Source: Deefgea rivuli DSM 18356
GTDB taxonomy: Bacteria > Pseudomonadota > Gammaproteobacteria > Burkholderiales > Chitinibacteraceae
Assembly (NCBI RefSeq): GCF_000620145.1
Contig: NZ_JHVM01000014.1
Coordinates: 1-64,000 of the forward strand
DNA: 64,000 nt
Reading direction: 5' to 3'
In this document: positions 27,472 to 36,171 of the stretch, piece after piece
Layout of the letters: each line of letters begins with the position of its first letter
Position numbering within the stretch: the first letter of the stretch is position 1
The notes under the pieces: model-generated
Told to the model about the DNA's origin: nothing
Databases searched by the model: none
What the model saw: only the letters and a program-made list of their open reading frames with translations
Made by a program: the position numbers and the translations under genes

Positions 27472-30400
27472 ATGACCCGCCTCAAACAGCTCCAAGCTTT
27501 ACTTGAACAACGCATCCTGATTTTGGATGGCGGCATGGGCACGATGATCCAGCAATACAAGCTCAACGAAGAACAATACCGTGGCGAGCGCTTTGCCGAT
27601 TGGCATACCGATGTCAAAGGCAATAACGATCTGTTGGTGCTGAGCCAACCGCATATCATTGCCGAAATTCACCAAGCCTATCTCGATGCGGGCGCCGATA
27701 TTATCGAGACCAATAGCTTTAACGGCACTGCGCCCGCGATGGCCGATTACGATATGGAAAGCTTAGTGTGGGAGCTTAATTTCGCTGCCGCCAAGCTGGT
27801 CAAAGAGCTGTGCGTTGCGCAAACGGCTAAAACGCCAGAAAAACCGCGCTTTTGTGCTGGCGTACTTGGCCCAACCAGCCGTACCTGCTCGATTTCACCT
27901 GATGTGAATGATCCCGGTTTCCGTAATGTGACGTTTGACGAGCTGGTCACCGCCTACCTCGAATCCATCGACGGCCTCGTGCAAGGTGGTGCTGATATTC
28001 TGATGGTCGAAACGATTTTTGATACGTTGAATGCCAAAGCCGCGGTATTCGCAATTAAGAAATACTTCGCCGACCGCCCCGATATCGAAGAATTGCCGAT
28101 TATGGTTTCCGGCACGATTACCGACCAATCTGGCCGTACGCTCACCGGCCAGACCACTGAAGCTTTCTACAATTCATTGCACCATGCCGATGCGATTTCC
28201 TTCGGCTTAAACTGCGCGCTCGGGCCTGATCTGCTGCGCCCTTACGTCGAAGAAATGAGCCGCATTTCCGATACTTTTGTATCAGTGCATGCCAATGCCG
28301 GTTTGCCAAATCCATTGGCTGAAACCGGCTACGATTTGTCGCCTGAAGATATGGCGCCGCAAGTGGCTGAATGGGCGCAATCAGGTCTGGTGAATATCAT
28401 CGGCGGTTGCTGCGGCACGACGCCAGCGCATATCGCGGCAATTTATCAAGCGGTAAAAGATCTACCACCGCGTAAAATCCCCGAAATCGAGCCTAAATGT
28501 CGTCTTTCTGGCCTAGAGCCGTTCAACATCGGCGATAAAGATCTATTCGTCAACGTCGGCGAGCGCACTAACGTCACCGGCTCGAAAGCCTTTGCGCGTT
28601 TGATTTTGAATGGCGACTACACCACCGCGCTGGATGTGGCGCGGCAGCAAGTGGTGAACGGCGCGCAAGTCATCGACATTAATATGGACGAGGGCATGCT
28701 CGACGCGCATAAGGCGATGGTCACCTTCCTGAACCTAATCGCCGCCGAGCCAGATATTTCACGCGTGCCGATCATGATCGACAGCTCGAAATGGGATGTT
28801 ATCGAAGCCGGCCTGAAATGCGTGCAGGGCAAATGTATTGTTAACTCGATTTCGATGAAAGAAGGCGTTGAGCAGTTCAAACATCACGCGCGCTTGCTGA
28901 AAATGTACGGCGCAGCGGTGATTGTGATGGCTTTTGATGAAGTGGGTCAGGCCGACACTTACGCCCGTAAAATCGAGATTTGCGAAAAATCCTACCGCAT
29001 CTTGGTCGACGAAATTGGCTACAACCCAGCCGATATTATTTTCGACCCAAATATTTTCGCGATTGCCACTGGTATCGACGAGCACGCGCGTTACGGCCTC
29101 GATTTTATCGAAGCGACCGGCTGGATTAAGCAAAACCTACCGCACGCCAAAATCAGCGGCGGCGTATCCAACGTGTCGTTTAGTTTCCGTGGCAATAACA
29201 AGGTGCGCGAAGCGATTCACGCGGTGTTCCTGTATCACGCGATTCAGCAAGGTATGACGATGGGGATCGTCAACGCGGGCGCGCTGGAAACCTACGACGA
29301 AGTGCCGAAAACGCTGCGCGACGCGATTGAATCGGTCGTTCTGATGACGACGGACGACGCGCTCGCGGCCACCGAAGCGCTGATTGTGCTGGCCGAAGCG
29401 TTTAAAGGCGACGCCAACGTGGCCAAAGGCGAAGACCTGAGCTGGCGCGAATTGCCGCTGCAAGACCGCATGACGCATTCGCTCGTCAAAGGCATTACGA
29501 CCTTTATCGTTGAAGACACCGAAGAAGCGCGCTGTTCGGTCGAGCGGCCGATTCACGTCATCGAAGGCCATTTGATGAATGGCATGAACGTCGTTGGCGA
29601 TCTATTTGGCGCGGGTAAAATGTTCCTGCCGCAAGTGGTGAAAGCCGCGCGCGTGATGAAAGCCGCCGTCGCGCATTTAGAGCCGTTTATCGACGCTGAA
29701 AAAATCGCGCTCGGCCTACAAGATGAGCCAGCCAAAGGCGTGATTGTGATGGCGACGGTCAAAGGCGACGTGCACGATATTGGTAAAAACATCGTCGGTG
29801 TCGTACTGCGTTGTAATAATTATCAAGTCACCGACTTGGGCGTGATGGTGCCCGCGCAAAAAATCCTCGATACCGCGCGCGAAATCAAGGCGGATATTAT
29901 TGGTCTCTCTGGTTTGATCACGCCGAGTTTGGAAGAAATGAGCCACGTTGCCAAAGAAATGCAGCGCCAAGGCTTTACGATTCCGCTGCTGATCGGCGGC
30001 GCGACGACATCCAAGGTACACACGGCGGTGAAAATCGAGCCGCATTATCAGAACGACCAAGTGATCTACGTGGCCGACGCCAGCCGTGCGGTGGGCGTGT
30101 GCTCAAGCTTATTGAGCGACGAACTAAAACCCGCTTTCGCTGCCGAAGTAAAAGCCGAATACGCCAAAGCGCGGCAGATTTTTGAGAATAAAGATCGCAC
30201 CAAACTCATTAGCCTAGCAGAAGCTCGCTCACACAAGTTCGCCCCCGATTGGACGATGTATACACCGCCAAAGCCATCCTTCCTTGGCGTGCGTGAATAT
30301 ACCAACTATAGCCTTGAGGAAATCGAACCGTTTATTGATTGGACGCCGTTCTTCCAAAGCTGGGAATTGCATGGCCGTTATCCAGCGATTCTGACCGACG

Positions 30401-31191
30401 AAGTCGTCGGCGAAGCAGCACGCAGCTTGTATGCTGATGCGAAAGCCATGCTGCAAAAAATCATCGACGAAAAATGGATCGCCGCTGCGGGCGTGATTGG
30501 TTTCTTCCCCGCTAATAGTGTGAATCACGACGACATCGAGCTATACGATCCTGTCACTGGCGAAGTCGCAATGGTTTGGCACAATCTGCGCCAACAATTG
30601 CCGAAACCAAAAACTGGCGAAGTGAAACCGAACTGGTGCTTGGCCGACTTTATCGCGCCGAAAGAATCCGGCATTAAAGACTACATTGGCGCATTTGCCG
30701 TCACCGGCGGCATCGGCATTGATGAACCAGTGAAAGCCTTTGAAGACGCGAATGACGACTACAGCGCGATCTTGCTCAAATCGCTCGCCGACCGATTTGC
30801 GGAGGCCTTCGCCGAACACATGCACCACCGCGTACGCACCGAATTGTGGGGCTACGCGGCGGATGAACGCCTGAGCAACGACGAGCTAGTCGACGAGAAA
30901 TACGTCGGCGTACGCCCAGCCCCCGGCTACCCAGCCTGCCCAGACCACACGCCGAAAGTTGACCTATTCAAAGTGCTGAACGCACCGAATATCGGCATGG
31001 AATTGACCGAAGGCTACGCCATGCTGCCAACTGCAGCCGTCAGTGGGTTCTACTTCAGCCATCCAGAATCGCGCTATTTTGGCGTGGGGAAAGTGACCTT
31101 GGATCAGGTGGAAGATTACGCAGCGCGCCGTGGTGTTTCACTGGCTCAAGCCGAAAGAGACTTAGCACCAAACTTGGGGTATGTAGCATAA
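27472..31191 (+). CDS. metH: Cobalamin-dependent methionine synthase
   Basis: 1239 residues from ATG 27472, full length. Module order: homocysteine-binding domain (1-330, zinc cysteines in GLNCALG and GGCCGTT near 312), pterin-binding methyltetrahydrofolate domain (about 360-610, [14 protein letters not shown]), B12 cap and B12-binding domain (DVHDIGKN near 764, whose His is the lower cobalt ligand), and the C-terminal AdoMet reactivation domain ([12 protein letters not shown] near 1147). It methylates homocysteine to methionine. The last codons (GYVA and stop) lie inside a 51-bp repeat. No cobalamin riboswitch seen upstream. Confidence 0.98.
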   Translation: MTRLKQLQALLEQRILILDGGMGTMIQQYKLNEEQYRGERFADWHTDVKGNNDLLVLSQPHIIAEIHQAYLDAGADIIETNSFNGTAPAMADYDMESLVWELNFAAAKLVKELCVAQTAKTPEKPRFCAGVLGPTSRTCSISPDVNDPGFRNVTFDELVTAYLESIDGLVQGGADILMVETIFDTLNAKAAVFAIKKYFADRPDIEELPIMVSGTITDQSGRTLTGQTTEAFYNSLHHADAISFGLNCALGPDLLRPYVEEMSRISDTFVSVHANAGLPNPLAETGYDLSPEDMAPQVAEWAQSGLVNIIGGCCGTTPAHIAAIYQAVKDLPPRKIPEIEPKCRLSGLEPFNIGDKDLFVNVGERTNVTGSKAFARLILNGDYTTALDVARQQVVNGAQVIDINMDEGMLDAHKAMVTFLNLIAAEPDISRVPIMIDSSKWDVIEAGLKCVQGKCIVNSISMKEGVEQFKHHARLLKMYGAAVIVMAFDEVGQADTYARKIEICEKSYRILVDEIGYNPADIIFDPNIFAIATGIDEHARYGLDFIEATGWIKQNLPHAKISGGVSNVSFSFRGNNKVREAIHAVFLYHAIQQGMTMGIVNAGALETYDEVPKTLRDAIESVVLMTTDDALAATEALIVLAEAFKGDANVAKGEDLSWRELPLQDRMTHSLVKGITTFIVEDTEEARCSVERPIHVIEGHLMNGMNVVGDLFGAGKMFLPQVVKAARVMKAAVAHLEPFIDAEKIALGLQDEPAKGVIVMATVKGDVHDIGKNIVGVVLRCNNYQVTDLGVMVPAQKILDTAREIKADIIGLSGLITPSLEEMSHVAKEMQRQGFTIPLLIGGATTSKVHTAVKIEPHYQNDQVIYVADASRAVGVCSSLLSDELKPAFAAEVKAEYAKARQIFENKDRTKLISLAEARSHKFAPDWTMYTPPKPSFLGVREYTNYSLEEIEPFIDWTPFFQSWELHGRYPAILTDEVVGEAARSLYADAKAMLQKIIDEKWIAAAGVIGFFPANSVNHDDIELYDPVTGEVAMVWHNLRQQLPKPKTGEVKPNWCLADFIAPKESGIKDYIGAFAVTGGIGIDEPVKAFEDANDDYSAILLKSLADRFAEAFAEHMHHRVRTELWGYAADERLSNDELVDEKYVGVRPAPGYPACPDHTPKVDLFKVLNAPNIGMELTEGYAMLPTAAVSGFYFSHPESRYFGVGKVTLDQVEDYAARRGVSLAQAERDLAPNLGYVA

Positions 31192-31226
31192 GCCCTTGTT
31201 AAGTATTTTTTGGCGACCAATACCCA
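31176..31226. repeat. 51-bp dispersed palindrome, copy 8
   Basis: Arms GGGGTAT and ATACCCA. The first 16 bases are the end of metH, including its stop codon. The interior is diverged, so the assignment rests on arms and exact spacing. Confidence 0.6.
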
Positions 31227-31228
31227 TT

Positions 31229-31257
31229 AAAAAGCCTCGCAGATGCGAGGCTTTTTG
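31229..31257 (+). terminator. Terminator of metH
   Basis: Perfect stem AAAAGCCTCGCA / TGCGAGGCTTTT with a GA loop and a T run. It begins three bases after repeat copy 8. Confidence 0.92.
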
Positions 31258-31289
31258 TTTCATCTGAATGAGTGGTGATATTTCGTAGT

Positions 31290-31583
31290 GAGTCGCGCTA
31301 ATGCCGCGCGGCACTTACTTTTCTTAAGCGGCCAAGAAAAGTAAGCAAAAGAAATCCGCCCTAGTATCTGCGCCGACTTCGTCGGTGCCCTCGCTGCGGA
31401 CAATCGAGGCGGTTGTGGTCAAAACTCGGCCTTCGGCCTCAAACATTGACCCCAAAAACCCCGCCCCGCTTGTTCCTCGCTCGGCTTGACACAAGGGATC
31501 TCGCGCAGCTCAACGAGATTTGATTTTAATACGATGTATTGCCCGCTAAGCTTTTAAAATAAAAGCCTCCAAGCAAATACATC
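31290..31583 (-). repeat. Composite repeat, copy A (inverted)
   Basis: About 294 bases matching, as reverse complement, the three copies at 33754, 34176 and 34578. Landmarks: GAGTCGCGCTAATGCCGCGC, a CTTTTCTT/AAGAAAAG hairpin, a GACTTCGTCGG segment, CTTGTTCCTCGCTCGGCTTG, and the 51-bp palindrome at the far end (31533-31583). No coding function. Confidence 0.85.
31533..31583. repeat. 51-bp dispersed palindrome, copy 9
   Basis: Exact arms GATGTATT / AATACATC. Forms the right end of composite repeat A. Its reverse complement aligns closely with copies 10-12. Confidence 0.85.
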
Positions 31584-31589
31584 AACACC

Positions 31590-31689
31590 GTAGGTTGGCG
31601 TTGAGCGAAGCGAAGCCCAACAAATTCGTAGCTAATTCATCGGGCATACGCGGTAAACGCTGGGCTGTGCAGGCTTAGCACCAGCCTAC
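31590..31689. repeat. Inverted repeat GTAGGTTGG...CCAGCCTAC
   Basis: Outer arms match in 8 of 9 positions, enclosing GAGCGAAGCGAAGCCCAAC. It is an intergenic repeat of a type common in proteobacterial genomes, placed between composite repeat A and the three-gene cassette. The rest of the leader to 31830 shows no other feature. Confidence 0.6.
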
Positions 31690-31830
31690 CGTGCTGTGAT
31701 TTAGGTGTGGTAAGCTAACTGGTAGTTATAGGGCTAATTGATAAAGAAATGATTCAGCCATATCGACAGATAGATTAGCACTGACGATAAACACCGGCAC
31801 GTTACTACTGAGATTTTTGGATAAAAAAAG

Positions 31831-32364
31831 ATGATTTTCACTCCAAATGCTCTTATTGAGCAAATAAAGAACGGTAAAATAATAAAGAACCTATCTGAGC
31901 GAGAACTAACCAACGCAGAAGGGGTTGGATTTGATTTACAGCTCAATACACTTTCAATTTTAAGTGATGGGAGTGGTAGTTTAAGAGTCCAGACAAGGCG
32001 TACTCCAGCCACAACAATAATTACACCCAATCCAGACGGCTGTTATTTTCTTGAAAAGGAAAAAATATATTTAGCCACTACAACAGAAGAATTTGATTTG
32101 CCATCAGACTTAGCAGCAACTTTCTTTCCTAGAAGCACGTTATTTCGTAGCGGAATACAATTCACGTCAAGTATTTTACCCGCTGGCTACAAAGGCCCAA
32201 TGACGTTTTCGCTAATAAATCTGAACAGTCAAGCTTTCGAAATAGAAAAAGGAGCAAGATTTGCTCATGTTGTTTTTCATTCAGTAGAAGGTAATGTTGG
32301 CCTTTATCGTGGTCAATGGCAAGGTGGTCGGATTTCTCAACCTTTTGATGAAGGGCAAGTTTAA
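31831..32364 (+). CDS. dCTP deaminase / dUTPase-fold protein 1
   Basis: 177 residues, soluble. The C-terminal half has the Dcd/dUTPase trimer fold: FPRSTLFRSGIQ (residues 99-110) aligns with the SSLARLG segment of E. coli Dcd, keeping the equivalents of Ser111 (Ser102) and Arg115 (Arg106). Then PAGYKGPMTFSLIN, and a closing tail YRGQWQGGR like the phosphate-covering C-terminus of Dcd. At the position of the catalytic Glu138 there is Ser127, so deamination by itself is doubtful. First gene of an AT-rich three-gene operon; its TAA overlaps the next ATG by one base. Could be a regulator, nucleotide sensor or subunit of a mixed trimer. Confidence 0.78.
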   Translation: MIFTPNALIEQIKNGKIIKNLSERELTNAEGVGFDLQLNTLSILSDGSGSLRVQTRRTPATTIITPNPDGCYFLEKEKIYLATTTEEFDLPSDLAATFFPRSTLFRSGIQFTSSILPAGYKGPMTFSLINLNSQAFEIEKGARFAHVVFHSVEGNVGLYRGQWQGGRISQPFDEGQV

Positions 32365-33083
32365 TGAGTATTGTTCAGATCAAAGGAAGAACTAGTACCT
32401 CAGAGGAAGAATTCAATAATTATGCGCTATCAAGTAACAGCTTCATTTATACAGATGCAGAGAAAATTGAGGAGTTTTCAATTGAGCTAACCTTAGGCGA
32501 AGGCTGGAATGAAAATTACTCTGAACATAATAGGAATTTATTTCAGATCGAAGAGTCTATTACCATTCGCGGGCAAGATTCAATTGTTGTTGAAACAAAA
32601 GAACGGATATCCATTCCTCATAATAGGTATGGAATTGTACTGCCAACTGGTAGTTTATTTTTATCGAAGGGAATACTAGTTGCTTCAGCAAAAATCGAAC
32701 CTGCATTCCACGGAAAGTTACAACTGAGAATATACAATACAACAAACCGAAGCCAAAAAATAGAAAAAGGTGTGAAGATTGCGTCAGCTATTTTCTTTTC
32801 TACTGAATCAACAAAGGTACATGCACGTACTTATCGTTCCAGCGATATTTCTGCACTACAGAAATCAAAAATAAAAGAAATAAGGAAATGGCTTTCTAAC
32901 AATAAAACTTCATGGATTGGATGGATTGCATCAGGAATTTTCAGCTCAGGACTAACTTTTGCTTTAACCTACACACTATATTACAAACATATGCTTGATA
33001 ATAAAACATCTCCCCCTGCTCAGCACAATCAAACACCGCCAGCACAAAGTAAAAATCAAAATACTCAAATCAAAACACCATGA
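32364..33083 (+). CDS. dCTP deaminase-like fold protein 2 with C-terminal membrane anchor
   Basis: 239 residues. Residues 80-160 look like the same fold (ISIPHNRYGIVLPTGSLFL, then KIEPAFHGKLQLRIYN, then IEKGVKIASAIFF). The catalytic Glu position is Arg122, and the Ser/Arg pair is not kept, so it appears catalytically dead. It ends in a basic linker and a hydrophobic helix (residues 183-207, SWIGWIASGIFSSG onward), then a Pro/Gln/Asn-rich tail. This suggests a tail-anchored membrane protein. Coupled on both sides: TAATG with gene 1, ATGA with gene 3. A local sample (32881-32940) is 33 percent GC against 60 percent in a metH sample. Confidence 0.72.
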   Translation: MSIVQIKGRTSTSEEEFNNYALSSNSFIYTDAEKIEEFSIELTLGEGWNENYSEHNRNLFQIEESITIRGQDSIVVETKERISIPHNRYGIVLPTGSLFLSKGILVASAKIEPAFHGKLQLRIYNTTNRSQKIEKGVKIASAIFFSTESTKVHARTYRSSDISALQKSKIKEIRKWLSNNKTSWIGWIASGIFSSGLTFALTYTLYYKHMLDNKTSPPAQHNQTPPAQSKNQNTQIKTP

Positions 33084-33619
33084 TTCCAATAGAAAAAAAT
33101 CTTGAGCACTTAGTAAATCAATACGAAATCTGCGACAAGCAATTAATCGACGAATACTCATTGAAAATCCGGCTAGGGAAAAGTTATTATAAACCCGACC
33201 CAGAAAAATTCGGTAAAGTGATTACGTATAACGTAGGCCCAGAACCCAAGACATTGTTTATGGAAAGAGCAAATGCCGAGCAGAATTTATCACTTGAACC
33301 AGGAGAGTGCTTAATTGCCAGCAGCCAACACAAATATAAAATACCTCACGATTATTTCGGGCTTGTCCAAACCAAAGGGACTCTTGCAAGGTTATTTGTG
33401 CAAGCAACATGCAATGATGGGCAGATTGAACCCGGATTTGATGGCTACATAACACTTGAAATAGTTAATTTATCAAAATGGAAAATACAAATACCAATTG
33501 GCAGTGATGTTGCTCAATTATATTTAGTAAAATGTAGCAGCCCTGCAGACAGAGCGTATAGCGGTAGATATTCGGAAGAATGCAAAAATGGCCCTACACT
33601 AGCTATATTTAGAGAGTGA
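33080..33619 (+). CDS. dCTP deaminase / dUTPase-fold protein 3 (keeps catalytic Glu)
   Basis: 179 residues. KIPHDYFGLVQTKGTLARLF aligns with the active-site strand of E. coli Dcd: Arg104 matches Arg115 and, 23 residues on with no gap, Glu127 (GYITLEIVN) matches catalytic Glu138. The Ser111 position is Gly100. The tail YSGRYSEECKNGPTLA resembles the C-terminal clamp of dCTP deaminases. It is therefore the member most likely to act on a deoxynucleotide (dCTP to dUTP, or hydrolysis), or to bind one as a signal. Start overlaps gene 2 as ATGA. No defence gene of known type is adjacent. Confidence 0.8.
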   Translation: MIPIEKNLEHLVNQYEICDKQLIDEYSLKIRLGKSYYKPDPEKFGKVITYNVGPEPKTLFMERANAEQNLSLEPGECLIASSQHKYKIPHDYFGLVQTKGTLARLFVQATCNDGQIEPGFDGYITLEIVNLSKWKIQIPIGSDVAQLYLVKCSSPADRAYSGRYSEECKNGPTLAIFRE

Positions 33620-33653
33620 TTTCCAATTTGACTGAACAGATAATCTGATAGTA

Positions 33654-33748
33654 CGTAGGGCGGGTTAGGTTTATCAACCCGCGCTGATCGCGATTTGTGA
33701 TTTTGGAATCAGATTGGCGGGTTACGCCCTCGGCTAACCCGCCCTACG
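33654..33748. repeat. Inverted repeat CGTAGGGCGGGTTAG
   Basis: Perfect 15-base arms: CGTAGGGCGGGTTAG (33654-33668) and its reverse complement (33734-33748). It sits 34 bases after the third dUTPase-fold gene and could end transcription, though there is no T run. Similar repeats are widespread in proteobacteria. Confidence 0.8.
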
Positions 33749-33753
33749 GAATT

Positions 33754-33804
33754 GATGTATTTGATTGTAGCCCTTTATCTACCAAGCCTAGCTGGCAATA
33801 CATC
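33754..33804. repeat. 51-bp dispersed palindrome, copy 10
   Basis: Exact arms GATGTATT / AATACATC; left end of composite repeat B. Confidence 0.88.
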
Positions 33805-34036
33805 GACTCAATATCAAACCTCATTGAGCTGCGCGAGATCCCTTGTGTCGCGCCGAGCGAGGAACAAGCGGCAAGGGGGTTTCGGCGGGTTCTGTTTTGT
33901 TAAAACCCGCCGCCTTGCCGATTGTCCGCAGCGAGGGAATCCGACGAAGTCGGACGCAGATACAGGGCGGCCTTCTTTTGCTTACTTTTCTTGGCCGTTC
34001 AAGAAAAGTCAGTGCCGCGCGGCATTAGCGCGACTC
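33754..34036 (+). repeat. Composite repeat, copy B
   Basis: Begins with a 51-bp palindrome and continues with the GAGCTGCGCGAGATCCCTTG block, a degenerate middle, CCGACGAAGTCGGACGCAGA, the TTGCTTACTTTTCTTGGCCG hairpin half and the end block GCCGCGCGGCATTAGCGCGA. The middle differs from copies C and D (GGCGGGTTCTG insert). Confidence 0.85.
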
Positions 34037-34079
34037 AAGGTTAAAAAAACATAGCAGTCGCAGATTTAGAAAATGCTAA

Positions 34080-34107
34080 GTCGGATAACGCCTTCGGCTC
34101 ATCCGAC
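34080..34107. repeat. Short hairpin repeat GTCGGAT...ATCCGAC
   Basis: Seven-base perfect arms around AACGCCTTCGGCTC. A REP-like hairpin between composite repeats B and C. Confidence 0.6.
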
Positions 34108-34175
34108 CTACGCAAACCGTAAATCGCGAATCAAAACGGTGCAATTCGCTTCGCTCATTGACACCCTACGGCATT

Positions 34176-34226
34176 GATGTATTTGATTGCAGCCTTTTAT
34201 ATACAATGCCTAGAAGGCAATACATC
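34176..34226. repeat. 51-bp dispersed palindrome, copy 11
   Basis: Exact arms GATGTATT / AATACATC; left end of composite repeat C. Confidence 0.88.
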
Positions 34227-34493
34227 AACCTAATGGCAAACCTCGTTGAGCTGCGCGAGATCCCTTGTGTCAAGCCGAGCGAGGAACAAGCGGGGCGGGG
34301 TTTTTGCGATCAATGTTTGAGCGAGGCCGATGCTTTTGTTTTTGAGGCCGAACGAGTTTTGAGAGCAACCGCCTCGATTGTCCGCAGCGAGGGCATCCGA
34401 CGAAGTCGGACGCAGATACTAGGGCGGCCTTCTTTTGCTTACTTTTCTTGGCCGTTCAAGAAAAGTCAGTGCCGCGCGGCATTAGCGCGACTC
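34176..34493 (+). repeat. Composite repeat, copy C
   Basis: Same order of blocks as copy B. It includes GTTTTTGCGATCAATGTTTG and GAGCAACCGCCTCGATTGTC in the middle, which match inverted copy A best. Preceded by GTGCAATTCGCTTCGCTCAT, which is also found before copy D. Confidence 0.87.
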
Positions 34494-34577
34494 AGCGTGA
34501 ACAACCACTCCAGATTGAATCAAAGAAAAATTCAAAATCCGGTGCAATTCGCTTCGCTCATTGGCACCCTACGTATC

Positions 34578-34628
34578 GATGTATTTTATTGCAGCCCTTT
34601 ACTTACAATGCCTAGCTGGCAATACATC
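34578..34628. repeat. 51-bp dispersed palindrome, copy 12
   Basis: Exact arms GATGTATT / AATACATC; left end of composite repeat D. Confidence 0.88.
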
Positions 34629-34799
34629 GACTAAATTGTAAACCTCGTTGAGCTGCGCGGGATCCCTTGTGTCAAGCCGAGCGAGGAACAAGCAGGGAGG
34701 GAATCCGACGAAGTCGGACGCAGATACTAGGGCGGCCTTCTTTTGCTTACTTTTCTTGGCCGTTCAAGAAAAGTCAGTGCCGCGCGGCATGAGCGCGAC
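34578..34799 (+). repeat. Composite repeat, copy D (shortened)
   Basis: Same ends as copies B and C, but the middle block between CGAGGAACAAGC and the GACGAAGTCGGACGC block is missing, giving about 222 bases. The end block reads GGCATGAGCGCGAC. Confidence 0.85.
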
Positions 34800-34865
34800 C
34801 ATGCATGAAGAATCACTGCCAGCGATTGATCCACAATGATGCTGATGATTTGACCATCGCTCTGG

Positions 34866-34885
34866 ATACCGGCCTGCGCCGGTAT
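34866..34885. repeat. Palindrome ATACCGGC-CTGC-GCCGGTAT
   Basis: Perfect 8-base arms. Core of a repeat found in many proteobacterial genomes; read backwards it gives the spurious peptide VIPAQAGIQ often annotated as an ORF. The rest of 34800-35061 shows no gene. Confidence 0.8.
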
Positions 34886-35061
34886 GACGAAGAGAATAAG
34901 CATGAACGGCAACGGTTTATCAACTCGCGCTGCCGCCCATCAGTTACTCCAATTAGCTCAGCAACGCCCCCTCTGCTTACCGCAAAAATGGCCGATAAAT
35001 TCAGTATGCTTTGCATGCGAGCGGGCTCTCAAACGCATGCGTTCACCATTCGAGGTGCATG

Positions 35062-36045
35062 ATGCGGATTGTCGAATCGGATTTGGCGCTGTCGGCGCAG
35101 CGTAGTTTTCAACGTGAACACGTCGAACGCGTGTCGATCCGTTATGAAGCGCCACGCCCCGCGCCGAGTAGCGTCGACGATTCGGTGAGTATTTCTAGCG
35201 CTGCGCGCATGATTGAAGAGCAGGAAGAAGCCGTCAATAATGATCCACGGCTCAGAATGATTAAAAGCCTACTTGAAGCCATGCTAGGTCGGGAAATTAA
35301 ACTAGGGCATGAGGCGCTAGACACCACTCAAGAAGCGCCACAGCGCAATACCCCAAGCCCTACTCAGTTAGAAGACGGCCTTAGCATCGAATACCATGCC
35401 AGCGAAAACGAAAGCGAAGAAACGCAATTTAATGCCAGTGGCGTGATCAAAACTGCTGATGGTCGCGAAATCAGCTTTACGGCCGAGCTGAATTTAAGCC
35501 GCAGTTTTAGCCAAACCATCGACATCAACATCGCAACGGGCAGCGCGGCGCGACCGAAAAAAGACCCGCTGGTGCTCAATTACGACGCCCCGGTCGTGAC
35601 GCTATCGGACAAAACCTTCCAATTTGATATCGATGCCGATGACAGCAAAGAAACGCTGCACATGCTCAATCGCGGCAGCGCCTATTTGGCACTGGATCGC
35701 AATGGCGATGGCAAAATTAATGATGGCAAAGAGTTATTTGGCGCCCAAAGTGGCAATGGCTTTACCGATTTAGCGCAGTATGATGGCGACCAAAATGGCT
35801 GGATCGACGACGCCGACGCCGTGTATGCCAACCTCAAACTCTGGCTCAAAGACGCAAGCGGGCAGGATCAGCTGCACAGCTTAAATCAGCTACGCATCGG
35901 TGCGATTTATTTGGGCTATGCCCGTGGCGACTTCGATTTGAATAACAGCCAAAACCAAAATTACGGGCAAATTCGCAGCTCTGGCGTCTATTTGCACGAA
36001 AACGGCCAAGTCGGCACGGTGCAGCAACTCGACCTCAGCGTTTAA
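35062..36045 (+). CDS. EF-hand-like calcium-binding hypothetical protein
   Basis: About 327 residues; I take the second of two ATGs, which has GAGG at better spacing. The N-terminal 100 residues are helical and charged. The centre is beta-rich (FSQTIDINIATGSA). The C-terminal third has DRNGDGKINDGKELFG and DGDQNGWIDDADAVY, two EF-hand/dockerin-like Ca-binding loops, followed by LKLWLKDASGQDQL. No signal peptide is seen, so export would need another route. I have seen similar proteins listed as hypothetical in Neisseriales; function unknown. It lies just past the repeat-rich patch. Confidence 0.72.
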   Translation: MRIVESDLALSAQRSFQREHVERVSIRYEAPRPAPSSVDDSVSISSAARMIEEQEEAVNNDPRLRMIKSLLEAMLGREIKLGHEALDTTQEAPQRNTPSPTQLEDGLSIEYHASENESEETQFNASGVIKTADGREISFTAELNLSRSFSQTIDINIATGSAARPKKDPLVLNYDAPVVTLSDKTFQFDIDADDSKETLHMLNRGSAYLALDRNGDGKINDGKELFGAQSGNGFTDLAQYDGDQNGWIDDADAVYANLKLWLKDASGQDQLHSLNQLRIGAIYLGYARGDFDLNNSQNQNYGQIRSSGVYLHENGQVGTVQQLDLSV

Positions 36046-36171
36046 GCATCAGTGCCAGTGAATAACCTTGCCGATTTTCAGTACAAGATGAGATGCGCGC
36101 CGTTTAGCGAAGCTGCGTGCTCAGTTCTCAACGCACAGTACGGTGCAAGCAACGCAAAACCGCATGCAATC

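Noticed and set aside
31831-33619. Cassette as a known dCTP-deaminase or AvcID defence system
   Set aside because: Those enzymes have a zinc cytidine-deaminase fold with HAE and CxxC motifs, which are absent here. The fold seen is that of Dcd/dUTPase.
33697-34839. Several open frames of 60-158 codons in the composite repeats (for example those containing WPFKKSQCRAAL)
   Set aside because: They follow the repeat blocks in shifting frames, lack ribosome sites and have the composition of translated repeat DNA. Such ORFs are widely misannotated.
34727-34912. Reverse-strand ORF with VIPAQAGIQ
   Set aside because: This peptide is the usual translation of the CCGGC-CTGC-GCCGG intergenic repeat, not a gene.
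31258-35061. Prophage or insertion-sequence remnant
   Set aside because: No transposase, integrase or phage structural fragment was recognised in any frame; only repeats and the three genes.
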